Positions 9,159 through 18,534 of a stretch of DNA of 64,000 bases are shown here, one piece after another (position 1 is the first letter of the stretch; each line of letters opens with the position of its first letter). The notes beneath the pieces were generated by a model. It made no database searches, was not told where the DNA came from, and saw only the letters and a program-made list of their open reading frames with translations. The stretch is from assembly GCA_030532515.1 (NCBI GenBank), contig JAUNKY010000004.1, positions 21,722-85,721 on the forward strand. The letters run 5' to 3'. The translations under genes and the position numbers were made by a program. The stretch comes from Actinomycetaceae bacterium (GTDB lineage Bacteria; Actinomycetota; Actinomycetes; Actinomycetales; Actinomycetaceae).

Positions 9159-10033
9159 TGATCTTCCTCTTTCACTACTTGAATTGATTCTATGCTAATT
9201 TTCGGCACGCGCAGGGCGGGAAGCACCAGGTCTTCTGCCGGAGTAACCGTTAAAGTAATCCCAAAATCTTTATAGAGATCCGCAAAATAGGTGCCGGTAC
9301 TGCCGGTGGTAACTCCCCGGGCAAGTGCCTCAGTATTACCAATCACCGTAATCTCATAGGGCTGCGCCACCGGCTGGAAATTCACTAAAACTGAAGAACC
9401 GGCTGTACGTACCGGAGTACGTGGCCCAATGCGAATCCCATTAATCGCAATCCCCTCAGCACCGCTGCGCCACAGTTCGTTAAGGACCAAGCGCAAATCC
9501 TGGTCCTGCACGCTTCCATCCGGAATCTCAGGGTTCCCACTTTGCAAAACGATTTTTAAGCCCGACCCTTTAAGTGCTACCGCGTGGGCAGAAACTAAGA
9601 GCGGTTTGGGAACCGACGCGAAAGTAACTTCCTGTTCTGCGATTTCTTTAACCTGAGCATCTAAAGCTTTAACCTCTGCCAACAGCTGGTCACCCTTAGC
9701 TTGTTCGGCACGTACCCGATCCAAAAGCTGCTGGTAGGTAGTTTCTTTTTCAGTACGCGTAGAGATCAAAGACTTCACCGCCACCGTACTGCCCGCAGAC
9801 AATACCACGGCAATGATGAAAATCAGGATTTTCTCGTACAGCGTATACGGACGGCTTTGCTCTTCCGTAGCCGAGTAACCGTAGTTAAGCGGGTCATATA
9901 ACAGTGCCGAGAGAAGACTCATCGAGTTTTGCTCTCCAGTGGGTTGGTGGGTAGACACGCTGGCTGAGGCTACCACCGGCGCGTCGGTAACCTCAGCTTG
10001 TGCTTGCTGACCCACTGGATTAGTCTCTGTCAC
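9155..10033 (-). CDS. DUF881 membrane-anchored protein (first copy)
   Basis: DUF881 protein of 292 residues, the first gene of the cluster. About 70 cytosolic residues rich in Gln, Ala and Val precede one transmembrane segment (about 68-88, KILIFIIAVVLSAG). A coiled coil and the DUF881 domain follow (LVLNELWRSGAEGIAINGIRIG). The start is GTG with AAGG about 8 bases upstream. It differs from the downstream copy mainly in the longer cytosolic N-terminus. No enzyme motif is visible. Confidence 0.87.
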   Translation of the reverse strand: MTETNPVGQQAQAEVTDAPVVASASVSTHQPTGEQNSMSLLSALLYDPLNYGYSATEEQSRPYTLYEKILIFIIAVVLSAGSTVAVKSLISTRTEKETTYQQLLDRVRAEQAKGDQLLAEVKALDAQVKEIAEQEVTFASVPKPLLVSAHAVALKGSGLKIVLQSGNPEIPDGSVQDQDLRLVLNELWRSGAEGIAINGIRIGPRTPVRTAGSSVLVNFQPVAQPYEITVIGNTEALARGVTTGSTGTYFADLYKDFGITLTVTPAEDLVLPALRVPKISIESIQVVKEEDQ

Positions 10034-10106
10034 TGAACTGACCTTATTCCATAAGTTACTTGCTCACTCATTTACTCTTAACGGGGCGCTTTAAGTAGGT
10101 GACTAC

Positions 10107-12701
10107 TTACTGCCCCAGCCAGTGCCGTTGGATCGCTACCGCCTGTTTCAAATGATGCTCATTTTCAACCATTAGACGAGTTAGCGCATGTGGGGCATCT
10201 GGATAAGAGTCTAAGAAGTTCTTCGCAATGTACAGCAGCGCGTCCGTGTTTTCTTTATTGGAAGTATCTACCGCCAGCGGGTAACCCCCGGTTACAAAGC
10301 GCGTGCCCATCACGATCGAATGGCTCTGCCAGTAGTCTAAAACCGTGCCAAAGAACTCTCCGGCCAAGCCCACCATTCCCGGCTTTGTACCAGAAATATT
10401 CAGACCGTCCAAAATAGCAGTTACCTGGTTATTAGGAAGATCCCCGTTAACTACCTGATCCCAAGCATTTAAGCGACTATTCCGCTGTGGGATAGCTGCC
10501 TTTGCTTTCAAAGTAGCTACTACCGCTTCACCAGAAGGATCAGCCGCCAAATATTCATCAAGCTGCGTTTCAGTTACCAGCTCATGGGTAGCGGCAGCTA
10601 CCAGCGCCTGCCACTTCAAGGTTGGGCCCACCGGGAAAGCAAACTCTGCTTGCGCAATCACACGTTCTAAGAACTGTGTCTGCAACGTGCTGACACGTCC
10701 CAGGTAGGCAACTAAAAGCGTCAGGTTAGTAACCCATTCTTGCTGCAAGTTAGGGTCTTCAAGTGCAAAGGCGGTAGTAATTAAGTCATCCACTAAAGTG
10801 ATTCCAAAATCATCACGCACTTGCGCCGGCAAGTAAAACTTCACAGCTAATAAAGCCTGATCGAAAATGCTCTTTACCAGCGCAAACTCAGTTTCAGCAG
10901 GTAGGTGCTTTGCCATGGTCAGCAGGTAATCTTGCACCGAAAGTCGACGGTTTTCCACCGCTGCCCACAGCGCAGACCACACTACCGCCCTAGTCAAAGA
11001 AGTAGGCAGTTTAGAGAGGTTTGCTTTGCAGAACTCTAAAGCGTCCTCATCAAGTTCAACCACCGCGTAAGTTAAGTCATCGTCATTAGGTAAAACGAAC
11101 GCGACTTCAGTCCAATCAACCGGGTAGTCAACTAAAGTTTCTTCCCCGGTCAGTTCTACCTCAGGTTTAGCTAAAAGCTGTCCCCTGGCATCATAGAAAC
11201 CAAGTTTAAGAGCATGCGGACGAAGTACCGAAGCGCCCGTAACTTTATCAGTGCAATGTTGCGTTAAGCGCAGACCACCGCCCTCGGGAAGCCTCTCTAA
11301 ACGTAAACCAGACGGGCTGGAAGTGTGAATCCACGCCTGCTGCCAAGCCTGCAAGTCGCGGTCAGTGCGGCCCGCTTCTGCCGCAGCTTCTTCCAAAGCT
11401 GCCAACAAGTCCTGCATCGAAGCCGAACCAAACGCGTGCCGCGCGAAGTATTTGCGTGCGCCCGCAAAGAACACGTCCTGTCCCACATACGCGACCAACT
11501 GCTTCAAAACTGAAGCACCCTTCGCATAGGTGATGCCGTCAAAGTTCTGCTTGGCCGCTTCCACGTCGGGAATATCAGCTGCGATCGGGTGGGTGGTTGG
11601 CAACTGGTCTTGCAGGTATGCCCATTCCTTACGGCCAGCTGCAAACGCCGCCCATTCTCCGGTGAACTCCGTATTCGCAACCAGACCGAAAGACCCCTGG
11701 TTATCGGCAAACGACTCTTTTAGCCACAGGTCATCCCACCAAGCAGGCGTCACCAAATCGCCGAACCACATGTGGCACATTTCGTGGAAAATAACGTTTG
11801 CACGCCGCTGCTTATGGGCGATTGAAGGCGTACCACGGCTAATGAACTGTTCATTGAAAGTTACGCAACCGGGGTTTTCCATCGCACCGATGTTGTATTC
11901 GGGGACATAAACCTGGTCGTATTTGCCCCACGGGTAGGTGAAGCCATAGTTTGCGTGGAAAAAGTCGAAACCGGCGCGAGTTTGCGCGAAAACGTCTGCA
12001 ACATCGAAGTACTGTGCCAGGCTCTGGCGGCAGTACAGGCCCAGTTCAATGTCTACGTGCTTTCCGTCGCTAGCTCCCCCGCTCCAGGCACCATCGGTAA
12101 AACGCGCGTAAGGACCGGCTACTACCGCCACGATGTAGGATGAAAGCGGCAAGGTGGGTGGGAAGGAAACCAGTTCTGCTTCGGTGTTTAATGCGGTGCG
12201 AGTGGCTTCTTTGGTGTTGTGGAGTACCACCCAACCGGTGGGGGCAATCACGTTGAACTGCCACTTGGCTTTCATCCCGGGTTGGTCGAAGCAGGCGAAG
12301 ACTCGCCGCGCGTCGGTTGGTTCAAAGTGGGTGTAGAGGTAGGTGTTGGAGTCTTCTGTGTCGAAGTAGCGGTGTAGCCCCTCGCCGGTGGTTGAGTAGG
12401 CGCAGCTAGCGACAATTTCAACTTCTAAAGGTTGATTAACTGGAAGGTTTTGCAGCTCGACGCGGCTGCCAGTGAAGGTGTAATCCGCTGGTTCTCCATT
12501 GAGACGCACAGCCGCTACTTCGGTGGCGATTAAGTCAATGAAGGTAGCCGGTTGCGCTGAGGTAAACCGCAACGTTGTATGTGAGGGGAAAGTTAGTTGC
12601 GTTTTGTCAGTGCTTTGCGAAAGGTCTAGGGTTACGGAAATAGTGTCAAGGTTAGTGGCGTTGGCACGTTCCAACGCTTCCACGCGAGTAATAGTCTGCA
12701 T
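10107..12701 (-). CDS. pepN: Aminopeptidase N (M1 family zinc metallopeptidase)
   Basis: Cytosolic aminopeptidase of 864 residues that removes N-terminal residues from peptides. The substrate-recognition motif GAMEN is at 272-276. The zinc site HEMCH is at 306-310 with the third ligand Glu329 (WLKESFAD), giving the exact HExxH-x18-E spacing. The N-terminal beta-sandwich and the C-terminal helical ERAP-like domain are complete. No signal peptide is seen. Length and motifs match actinobacterial PepN. It stands as a single gene between the DUF881 cluster and a hairpin-repeat region. Confidence 0.95.
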   Translation of the reverse strand: MQTITRVEALERANATNLDTISVTLDLSQSTDKTQLTFPSHTTLRFTSAQPATFIDLIATEVAAVRLNGEPADYTFTGSRVELQNLPVNQPLEVEIVASCAYSTTGEGLHRYFDTEDSNTYLYTHFEPTDARRVFACFDQPGMKAKWQFNVIAPTGWVVLHNTKEATRTALNTEAELVSFPPTLPLSSYIVAVVAGPYARFTDGAWSGGASDGKHVDIELGLYCRQSLAQYFDVADVFAQTRAGFDFFHANYGFTYPWGKYDQVYVPEYNIGAMENPGCVTFNEQFISRGTPSIAHKQRRANVIFHEMCHMWFGDLVTPAWWDDLWLKESFADNQGSFGLVANTEFTGEWAAFAAGRKEWAYLQDQLPTTHPIAADIPDVEAAKQNFDGITYAKGASVLKQLVAYVGQDVFFAGARKYFARHAFGSASMQDLLAALEEAAAEAGRTDRDLQAWQQAWIHTSSPSGLRLERLPEGGGLRLTQHCTDKVTGASVLRPHALKLGFYDARGQLLAKPEVELTGEETLVDYPVDWTEVAFVLPNDDDLTYAVVELDEDALEFCKANLSKLPTSLTRAVVWSALWAAVENRRLSVQDYLLTMAKHLPAETEFALVKSIFDQALLAVKFYLPAQVRDDFGITLVDDLITTAFALEDPNLQQEWVTNLTLLVAYLGRVSTLQTQFLERVIAQAEFAFPVGPTLKWQALVAAATHELVTETQLDEYLAADPSGEAVVATLKAKAAIPQRNSRLNAWDQVVNGDLPNNQVTAILDGLNISGTKPGMVGLAGEFFGTVLDYWQSHSIVMGTRFVTGGYPLAVDTSNKENTDALLYIAKNFLDSYPDAPHALTRLMVENEHHLKQAVAIQRHWLGQ

Positions 12702-12773
12702 ACATATTATTCTAGTGGATTGTTACTGGGCGTTGGCGGGCACACCCCGCAGAAACACTAGCCTTCGCGCTCT

Positions 12774-12909
12774 TTCGCACGGGAAAGCGGTTTCCCGTGC
12801 GAATTTAGCGGGTGTGGTCCCTCAATTCGCATACGAAAGCGGTTTCCCGTGCGAATTTGGCCCCGCAACCCCCTCAATTCGCATACGAAAGCGGTTTCCA
12901 ATGCGAATT
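12774..12909. repeat. Three-copy hairpin repeat (AATTCGCAyrCGAAA-GCGG-TTTCCCGTGCGAATT)
   Basis: Three imperfect copies lie in the gap between the antiporter and pepN. Copy 1 (12774-12803) is a perfect 13-bp inverted repeat, TTCGCACGGGAAA/TTTCCCGTGCGAA, with loop GCGG. Copies 2 (12824-12857) and 3 (12876-12909) have 15-base arms starting AATTCGCATACGAAA, the same GCGG loop, and right arms with three and two mismatches. Unit spacing is about 51 bases. The sequence CCTCAATTCGCATACGAAAG precedes both later copies. It resembles a small REP-type palindromic element array; no open frame fits it. Confidence 0.7.
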
Positions 12910-12936
12910 TGGGATTTCGAGGGCGCTGCACCCGGC

Positions 12937-14205
12937 TTACCGCTTCCCCATCCGCCTTGCCGCTGAAGAAGTATTCTGCACCGGACGCGAACTGCGGAAC
13001 GAACGCATCCGATCTAATGACTTACTTAGTGGACGCGCCTCAACTGCACTTTGCGAAATAGAGGCGAAAAGCGGCATCAACAACACTGAAAGCGCGCCCC
13101 CAGCAACCAAAATAGATGCGGCACGCGGCCCCATCGCCCCAGCCTCAGTAGCCACGTGCGTAACGGCCACAATAATCGGCAGCGAAGTAGTCGCATAAAA
13201 TGCAACAGTGAGACGATCTCGTGGCGAATACTGGTCGGCATCTACCGTGAAGTAAGTAGCGAAGAACACTGGTACAGCGCGCGCCACTAAAAGGCCGAAA
13301 ACAACCAACGCCAAAGCCCAAGGAACTTCCAAAACGGCCGCTACATTGATAGACGCGCCAGAAGTGATGAAGAACAGCGGGATCAAGAAGCCAAAAGCTA
13401 ACCCATCAAGTTTCTGTTCCAGCTCTTCTCGGCCAGTTGGCAAAATAGTGCGAATAATGAAGCCCGCTGCGAAAGCACCTAAGACAACATCCAAGTCGAA
13501 TACATAGGCTAAGAGCACCAGCCCCACCATCAGCATTACGGTTAGACGAACCGTAGTTTGCGCAGTAGTTTCAGCTTTCAAATGGACAAATTTAACCAGG
13601 CGTAAACCGGCGTCGCGAGCTTTTACTGGAATAACCGCCATAGTTACGGAAACAGCCAGGAAAATCGCTAAAATCAACACCGTTTCCCAAGGAGAGCGCA
13701 CCGAAAGAAGCAGCGCCATGGCTACGATTGGTCCCAGCTCACCCAAAGTACCGTGGGCTAAAACATCCAAACCAACATTGCTTTTCATCAGCCCGCGCTC
13801 TTTAAGAATCGGAATCAAAGTCCCCAATGCAGTGGCAGAAAAAGCAATCGCTAACGCAAATGATTCAATATAACCAGTGACTCCAGGAATGAACTGCACC
13901 AAAGTCAAGGCAATGATGAAAGTAGCAATCCACCCACCCAAAGCTGAGAGCCCGCGTTTACCGCGCATCTCTTCAACTTCAATCTCATAGCCGGCTAATA
14001 GAAAGAGGAAGGCTAGTCCCAGTTCGGTAAGTAGCTTAATAGAGTCCGATAGCTCAATGAATCCCAGTACATACGGGCCGGCCACCATTCCTAGCAGAAC
14101 TAAAATAACTGTCTCAGGAATAATTCTTTTTGGAATAATATGTGCCAAAAGCGGGGCGAAAACGGCGATCACAGAGATTACAAATAGTGAGCTAAATTCG
14201 GTCAT
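12937..14205 (-). CDS. Cation:proton antiporter (Na+/H+ exchanger, CPA2/KefB-like)
   Basis: Polytopic membrane protein of 422 residues with about 12 hydrophobic segments starting at the N-terminus (LFVISVIAVFAPLLAHIIPK). It carries family features such as GPYVLGF, FLFLLAGYEIEVEEMRG and DVVLGAFAAGFIIRT. There is no C-terminal TrkA-N domain, so it is shorter than KefB/KefC of Gram-negative bacteria. It probably exchanges Na+ or K+ for H+. The stop lies 28 bases from the last hairpin repeat, and one CGAGGGCG copy (12918) sits just beyond it. Confidence 0.88.
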   Translation of the reverse strand: MTEFSSLFVISVIAVFAPLLAHIIPKRIIPETVILVLLGMVAGPYVLGFIELSDSIKLLTELGLAFLFLLAGYEIEVEEMRGKRGLSALGGWIATFIIALTLVQFIPGVTGYIESFALAIAFSATALGTLIPILKERGLMKSNVGLDVLAHGTLGELGPIVAMALLLSVRSPWETVLILAIFLAVSVTMAVIPVKARDAGLRLVKFVHLKAETTAQTTVRLTVMLMVGLVLLAYVFDLDVVLGAFAAGFIIRTILPTGREELEQKLDGLAFGFLIPLFFITSGASINVAAVLEVPWALALVVFGLLVARAVPVFFATYFTVDADQYSPRDRLTVAFYATTSLPIIVAVTHVATEAGAMGPRAASILVAGGALSVLLMPLFASISQSAVEARPLSKSLDRMRSFRSSRPVQNTSSAARRMGKR

Positions 14206-14350
14206 AGAGGGATATTCTTTCTGTGGTGAAGCCAGCTTACTCCCCCACTTTGGGTTGTCCTTTGACTTACCAAGCCTGAATAACCGGATAAGTCCTTTAA
14301 TAGCATAGGGTTTTTAGCGCAGCTTTTCCTGCGCAAACATACGCAGTGGC

Positions 14351-15508
14351 TTAATCCCTTACTAAAAGCACCATTACTTCCGTATGCGCAGTGCCGGGGA
14401 ACATATCGAAAACCCGGGCGCGCAGCGGCTTAAAGTTCGTTAAAGCCTTTAGATCTTTCGCTAAAGACACGGGATTACATGAAGAGTAGATCACCGCTTT
14501 TTGGGCACCGGTATTCAGCCACTGCGCCAGTTCCACACCAATTCCTCGGCGCGGTGGGTTAACCAGCACTAAATCTTTTGCGGACAGTTGCAATCCGCCC
14601 TCGGAAAGCGAAAAACTGGTGGCATCGGCAGCGTAAAAGTCCACGTTTTCCAACCCCGATGCCAAAGCACCACGTTTAGCGGCCTCAATCGCCGGCGCAG
14701 AAATCTCTACCCCGGTAACCTGCCGACACACCGGAGCCAAAAATAACGCAAAGCCACCCACCCCGCAGAACAAGTCCACCGCGCGCTGCGGCTGTAAGAC
14801 AGTGGCCCAACGCTGCGCCTGCTGGTACATGGCGTGCGCAATCAACGTATTCGTTTGGAAAAAAGACCTGGGTTGCAGCTGGATCCGCGTCTTCCCCAAC
14901 GCAAACTCTAGATAGTCGCCAAACAGGGGCAGTTCTTCCTCACCCTCTGTGAGCGCCACATGCTGGGGCAAAATGTTGACGCTCATCATCACCACTTGCG
15001 GAACTTCGCGGCGCATCTGCGCGGTAAAAGCCCGTAGCTTATTCACATGCCGATGTGACCGCAGCACCCAACGCACCATAAACTGCCCCGCCGGATTCTC
15101 AGTCACCAACAGGTACTTGAGCTCCCCCGTTTTCTCAGCCACCCGGTAAGGGCTAATGCCAAGGCGGGAAATCCAACTTTTCAAAACCGGGAAAAGGGCG
15201 CGAAGCCGCGCCGAATAGAGGGGACAATCGCTTAAATCTTGTCCCGCAAAGTCGCGGTCTAAAATCCCCAGTTGTGGTCTTGCCGCAGTGCCACTAACCA
15301 CCATTTTTGCCTTATTACGAAACCCAAACTGCGGTGACTGCTGGGTGGGGAGCCAAGCGGAAGCAGGAATTTCCGGCAGGAGTAACTTCACGGCTTGCGT
15401 CTTAGTTTCTACTTGCTGCGCGTATGGCACGTTGATTTCCGGGCATGAATGACACACCTGAGCCTCAAAATAGGCGCAGTTTAGTGAAGAAAATGCCGGT
15501 GAAGTCAT
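14351..15508 (-). CDS. rlmC: 23S rRNA (uracil-C5)-methyltransferase, RlmC-like
   Basis: SAM-dependent RNA m5U methyltransferase of the TrmA/RumB group, 385 residues from the ATG at 15508. The N-terminal 4Fe-4S ligands are Cys11, Cys19, Cys22 and Cys95 (CAYF...CHSC...DCPLY). The SAM site is DLFCGVGGF, then VNPPRRG. The nucleophile is Cys344 (YSSCNP) and the base Glu377 (TAHTEV). Residue by residue it resembles E. coli RlmC, which modifies U747, including FRNKAKMVVSG. The frame is open 23 codons further upstream, but those codons are Cys-rich, approach the tRNA gene and do not match the family, so the internal ATG was chosen. Confidence 0.85.
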   Translation of the reverse strand: MTSPAFSSLNCAYFEAQVCHSCPEINVPYAQQVETKTQAVKLLLPEIPASAWLPTQQSPQFGFRNKAKMVVSGTAARPQLGILDRDFAGQDLSDCPLYSARLRALFPVLKSWISRLGISPYRVAEKTGELKYLLVTENPAGQFMVRWVLRSHRHVNKLRAFTAQMRREVPQVVMMSVNILPQHVALTEGEEELPLFGDYLEFALGKTRIQLQPRSFFQTNTLIAHAMYQQAQRWATVLQPQRAVDLFCGVGGFALFLAPVCRQVTGVEISAPAIEAAKRGALASGLENVDFYAADATSFSLSEGGLQLSAKDLVLVNPPRRGIGVELAQWLNTGAQKAVIYSSCNPVSLAKDLKALTNFKPLRARVFDMFPGTAHTEVMVLLVRD

Positions 15509-15583
15509 AAAAGGATAGTAGCAATCTGATTGGCAAAATCCTAATGAATCCGTTAAACTGAAACAGTTGCAAAACAATCAATA

Positions 15584-15657
<74 letters not shown>

Positions 15658-15726
15658 CAAAACTAAACAAGCTAAGTCAGATTTTCTTAAAGTCTGACTT
15701 TTCTTTACGTCCGAAAAGGGTATCTT

Positions 15727-16659
15727 ATGAACCGTCGCGGCCTGGCGATTTCACTGCTTTCTTCGTTCACGTTTGCGATTTTCACATTCGTGGCGGCCGC
15801 TTTGGCTCCGCTCACCGGTTTACAAATCTGGGGTTGGCGTCTGTTGCTAACTATCCCGGGCATTTTGCTGGCCATGCTGTTGGTGAAGCGTTTCTATTGG
15901 TTTACCGACGAATACCGGCGGATTAAAGCTAACCCGCGGTTGCTGTTAGTTTACTTATTCACTGGCCCCATGTTGGGCGTGCAAATGTGGCTGTTTGGCT
16001 GGGCCCCACAAAATGGTTATACGCTGGAAGTTTCCCTGGGGTATTTCCTGCTCCCCCTGGTGATGGTGCTGATTGGGCGTTTCCTTTTCAATGAGAAAAT
16101 GTCGTTTTTAGCTTGGGTTTCTACGGCGGTAGCCTTCGTAGCCGTCGCGTTTGAAACCTACCGTACCGGAGCAATTGGCTGGGTAGTGATTCTGGTGGCA
16201 GTTGGCTATCCGGCATATTTCGTGCTACGGCGGCTGACGAAAACGGATGGCGTGGGGGCGCTTACCTGGGAGTTGGTTTTCGCGTTGCCGTTTGCTTTCT
16301 ATTACGCGTTTGCCGAGGGCGGTCTGGCGAATGCCTTTTCGTCGATTAAAACTACTTCCCTACTGTTGGCTTTAGGCGCGCTTTCTATTATTGGCCTGAT
16401 TACCTATGTGTTGGCAGCGAAACTTTTGCCGTATGTGATTTTTGGGTTGCTCTCTTATTTGGAACCGGCTTTAGTTACTTTAGCTGCGGTTTTGATTGGT
16501 GAGCGGATTACTCCAGAGCAGTTCCCCACCTATTTGGGGATCTGGCTGGCCGTGGCGATTATGGCTTTGGATGCGGTGCTGGCAGTGGTGGCTAAACGCC
16601 GTCACGCGATTGGGCCGGTGCGTCCGTGGCGTCGTAAGCGCGGTAATGCTGAGGCTTAA
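15727..16659 (+). CDS. EamA/DMT-family transporter, RarD-like
   Basis: Membrane protein of 310 residues with about ten hydrophobic segments and two EamA halves. The stretch SLGYFLLPLVMVLIGRFLF matches the RarD subgroup of drug/metabolite transporters (SLGYFINPL in RarD). LLSYLEPALVTLAAVLIGE is the second-half EamA signature. It probably exports or imports a small metabolite; the substrate is unknown. A basic C-terminal tail (VRPWRRKR) is cytosolic. It follows the tRNA gene by 69 bases and appears monocistronic. Confidence 0.88.
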   Translation: MNRRGLAISLLSSFTFAIFTFVAAALAPLTGLQIWGWRLLLTIPGILLAMLLVKRFYWFTDEYRRIKANPRLLLVYLFTGPMLGVQMWLFGWAPQNGYTLEVSLGYFLLPLVMVLIGRFLFNEKMSFLAWVSTAVAFVAVAFETYRTGAIGWVVILVAVGYPAYFVLRRLTKTDGVGALTWELVFALPFAFYYAFAEGGLANAFSSIKTTSLLLALGALSIIGLITYVLAAKLLPYVIFGLLSYLEPALVTLAAVLIGERITPEQFPTYLGIWLAVAIMALDAVLAVVAKRRHAIGPVRPWRRKRGNAEA

Positions 16660-16815
16660 TAGTTTAAAGGCTGCCTGGTATCCCGGTGGTCTATTTCTTA
16701 GTTGGTTTTCGTTACCTTAACTAGAGTTTCTGCGTAGGTTTTCACCTGCTTCTTTCTGAGATAACTAGGGCTTTTACCGCTGCTTGAACAGGTGTTGTAC
16801 ACCACCAAAAATTAC

Positions 16816-16845
16816 TTGCGTACGCAACTAAAGTTATTGTAGATT
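16816..16845 (+). promoter_or_regulatory. Promoter with palindromic operator upstream of marR
   Basis: A perfect 12-bp palindrome TTGCGTACGCAA (16816-16827) covers a possible -35 box (TTGCGT). An 18-base spacer leads to TAGATT (16840-16845) as the -10 box. The ATG of the MarR gene begins 7 bases later and has no Shine-Dalgarno, which fits a leaderless transcript. A second dyad, GGTGT-TGT-ACACC, lies at 16791-16803. Autorepression by the MarR protein is inferred from its position. Confidence 0.5.
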
Positions 16846-16851
16846 ATTCCC

Positions 16852-17292
16852 ATGACCTCAACACACAACTGGGATGCTTGGAAAAAGTACATCCACACGG
16901 CCGCTAATATCCTGGCGGGCGCAGAAACTCAACTGCAAAAACTCTATAAGCTCACGCTTTCTGACTTCGACGTTTTAGTTACCCTCTACACCGCACCGGA
17001 ACGCCAGCTTTCAATGAAATCACTGAAAGCTAACGTGCTGGTAACTACTTCGGGACTTTCCCGCGCAGTTACGCGTATGGAAGAACGTGGTTGGGTAACT
17101 AAGCACACTGATGAAAACGATAAGCGCGCAGTAATTTTGAAACTCTCCGCTGCGGGCGCCGCGGCGTTTGAAGAAATTGGCCCGGTTCACCGCGCCTACG
17201 TGCGAAATATTTTCTTCGACGCACTATCTGCGAAAGATCAGGAAGCTCTAGGCGTTGCCCTAACGCATTTACAAGATCACCTGGATCGTTAG
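16852..17292 (+). CDS. MarR-family transcriptional regulator
   Basis: Winged-helix repressor of 146 residues. The MarR core is visible: LSDFDVLVTLY, the recognition helix region LKANVLVTTSGLSRAVTRMEERGWV, and the wing TDENDKRAVILKLSAAG. It lacks a conserved N-terminal cysteine of the OhrR kind, so a peroxide-sensing role is not supported. It is followed after 49 bases by the LLM oxidoreductase and FMN reductase genes on the same strand, which are its likely targets together with itself. Confidence 0.88.
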   Translation: MTSTHNWDAWKKYIHTAANILAGAETQLQKLYKLTLSDFDVLVTLYTAPERQLSMKSLKANVLVTTSGLSRAVTRMEERGWVTKHTDENDKRAVILKLSAAGAAAFEEIGPVHRAYVRNIFFDALSAKDQEALGVALTHLQDHLDR

Positions 17293-17341
17293 TCTTCCTT
17301 TAACTGGTCCCGGTAGGCTAAGAGAAAAGTGAGTCACTCCC

Positions 17342-18517
17342 ATGCAAATTGGCGTTTTCTCAGTATCTGATATCACTCCAGATCCCACTACGGGGCGGGT
17401 GCCAACCGAACAGGAACGGATTCGCGCAGTAGTTGAATTTGCACAAACCGCAGAGACAGCTGGTTTGGACGTTTTTGGTTTAGGCGAGCACCACAATCCG
17501 CCGTTCTTTTCCTCTTCACCTACGACGACCTTGGCTTATATCGGTGCTTTAACGAAGCGGATCAAACTTACGACTGCCACAACGTTAATCACTACCAATG
17601 ATCCAGTGAAGGTAGCAGAAGACTACGCGATGCTGCAGCATCTAACTAAAGGGCGCAATGACCTGACTTTAGGTAGAGGCAATACGGGACCGGTTTACCC
17701 GTGGTTTGGGCAGGATATTCGCGAAGGCATTAACCTGACTATCGAAAACTATGATTTACTGCGTCGCTTGTGGAATGAAGATGTGGTGAACTGGCAGGGG
17801 CGTTTCCGCACTCCCCTACAGTCATTTACGTCTACGCCGCGTCCGCTTGATGGGGTGGCTCCCTTCGTTTGGCATGGTTCGATTCGCTCCCCCCAGGTGG
17901 CGGAACAGGCAGCCTACTATGGGGATGGTTTCTTCCATAACAACGTGTTCTGGCCTGAACGACATACGCAGCAGATGATTTCGCTTTACCGCCAGCGTTT
18001 CGCGCACTATGGGCATGGCCGGGAAGATCAGGCGATTGTGGGCATTGGTGGCCAGATTTTTATGGCCGCCAATGAACGTAAAGCAATTGAGTTCTACCGC
18101 CCGTATTTCGATAATGCGCCAGTCTACGGCCATGGCGCGCCACTGGAAGACTTCATGGCCTCTACTCCACTTACCGTGGGGACAGTCCAGCAGGTAATTG
18201 ACCGTTATGGGCAATATCCCCAAAAGTATGGGAACATTCAGCGTCTCATGTTTTAGATTGACCACGGCGGCCTGCCTACTGAGGTAGTGAAGGAACAAAT
18301 CCACCTGCTGGGTGAAGAAGTGGCCCCAGTTTTGCGAGAAATCTATGATTCACACCGCGCCGCTGATGTTCCTGATGCGCCTACACATGCCAGTTTAGTA
18401 GCTGCTCGTGATGCCGCTTTAGCTAAGGCAGAGCATGGTCCTTGGCAGGACGCCTATCGATTTGAAACGGGCGATAACTGGACCGGACTTCGCGCTGAAG
18501 ACCGTGCTGAAGACTAA
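17342..18517 (+). pseudogene. LLM-class flavin-dependent oxidoreductase (CE1758-type) with in-frame TAG
   Basis: Luciferase-like monooxygenase fold. The first 304 codons encode a typical N-terminus (MQIGVFSVSDI, GLDVFGLGEHH) and run to the conserved end of the barrel (YGNIQRLMF). A TAG follows at 18254-18256. The same frame then continues without a stop to 18517 with the expected family C-terminus (IDHGGLPTEVVKEQIHLLGE, then VAPVLREIY). One base change such as TTG or TCG to TAG would explain it; there is no frameshift. The partner FMN reductase follows after 17 bases and is intact. It could be a nonsense mutation, a read-through stop or a sequencing error. If the stop is real, the product ends about 86 residues early. 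Confidence 0.8.
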
Positions 18518-18534
18518 GAACGGATGATAGATAC

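Noticed and set aside
12774..12909. CRISPR array
   Set aside because: There are only three degenerate copies, each an internal palindrome. The linkers are not distinct spacers and no cas genes are near.
12499..12966. Plus-strand frame running through the pepN start and the hairpin repeats
   Set aside because: It is antisense to the pepN N-terminus and then encodes only the repeat. No Shine-Dalgarno or family similarity is seen.
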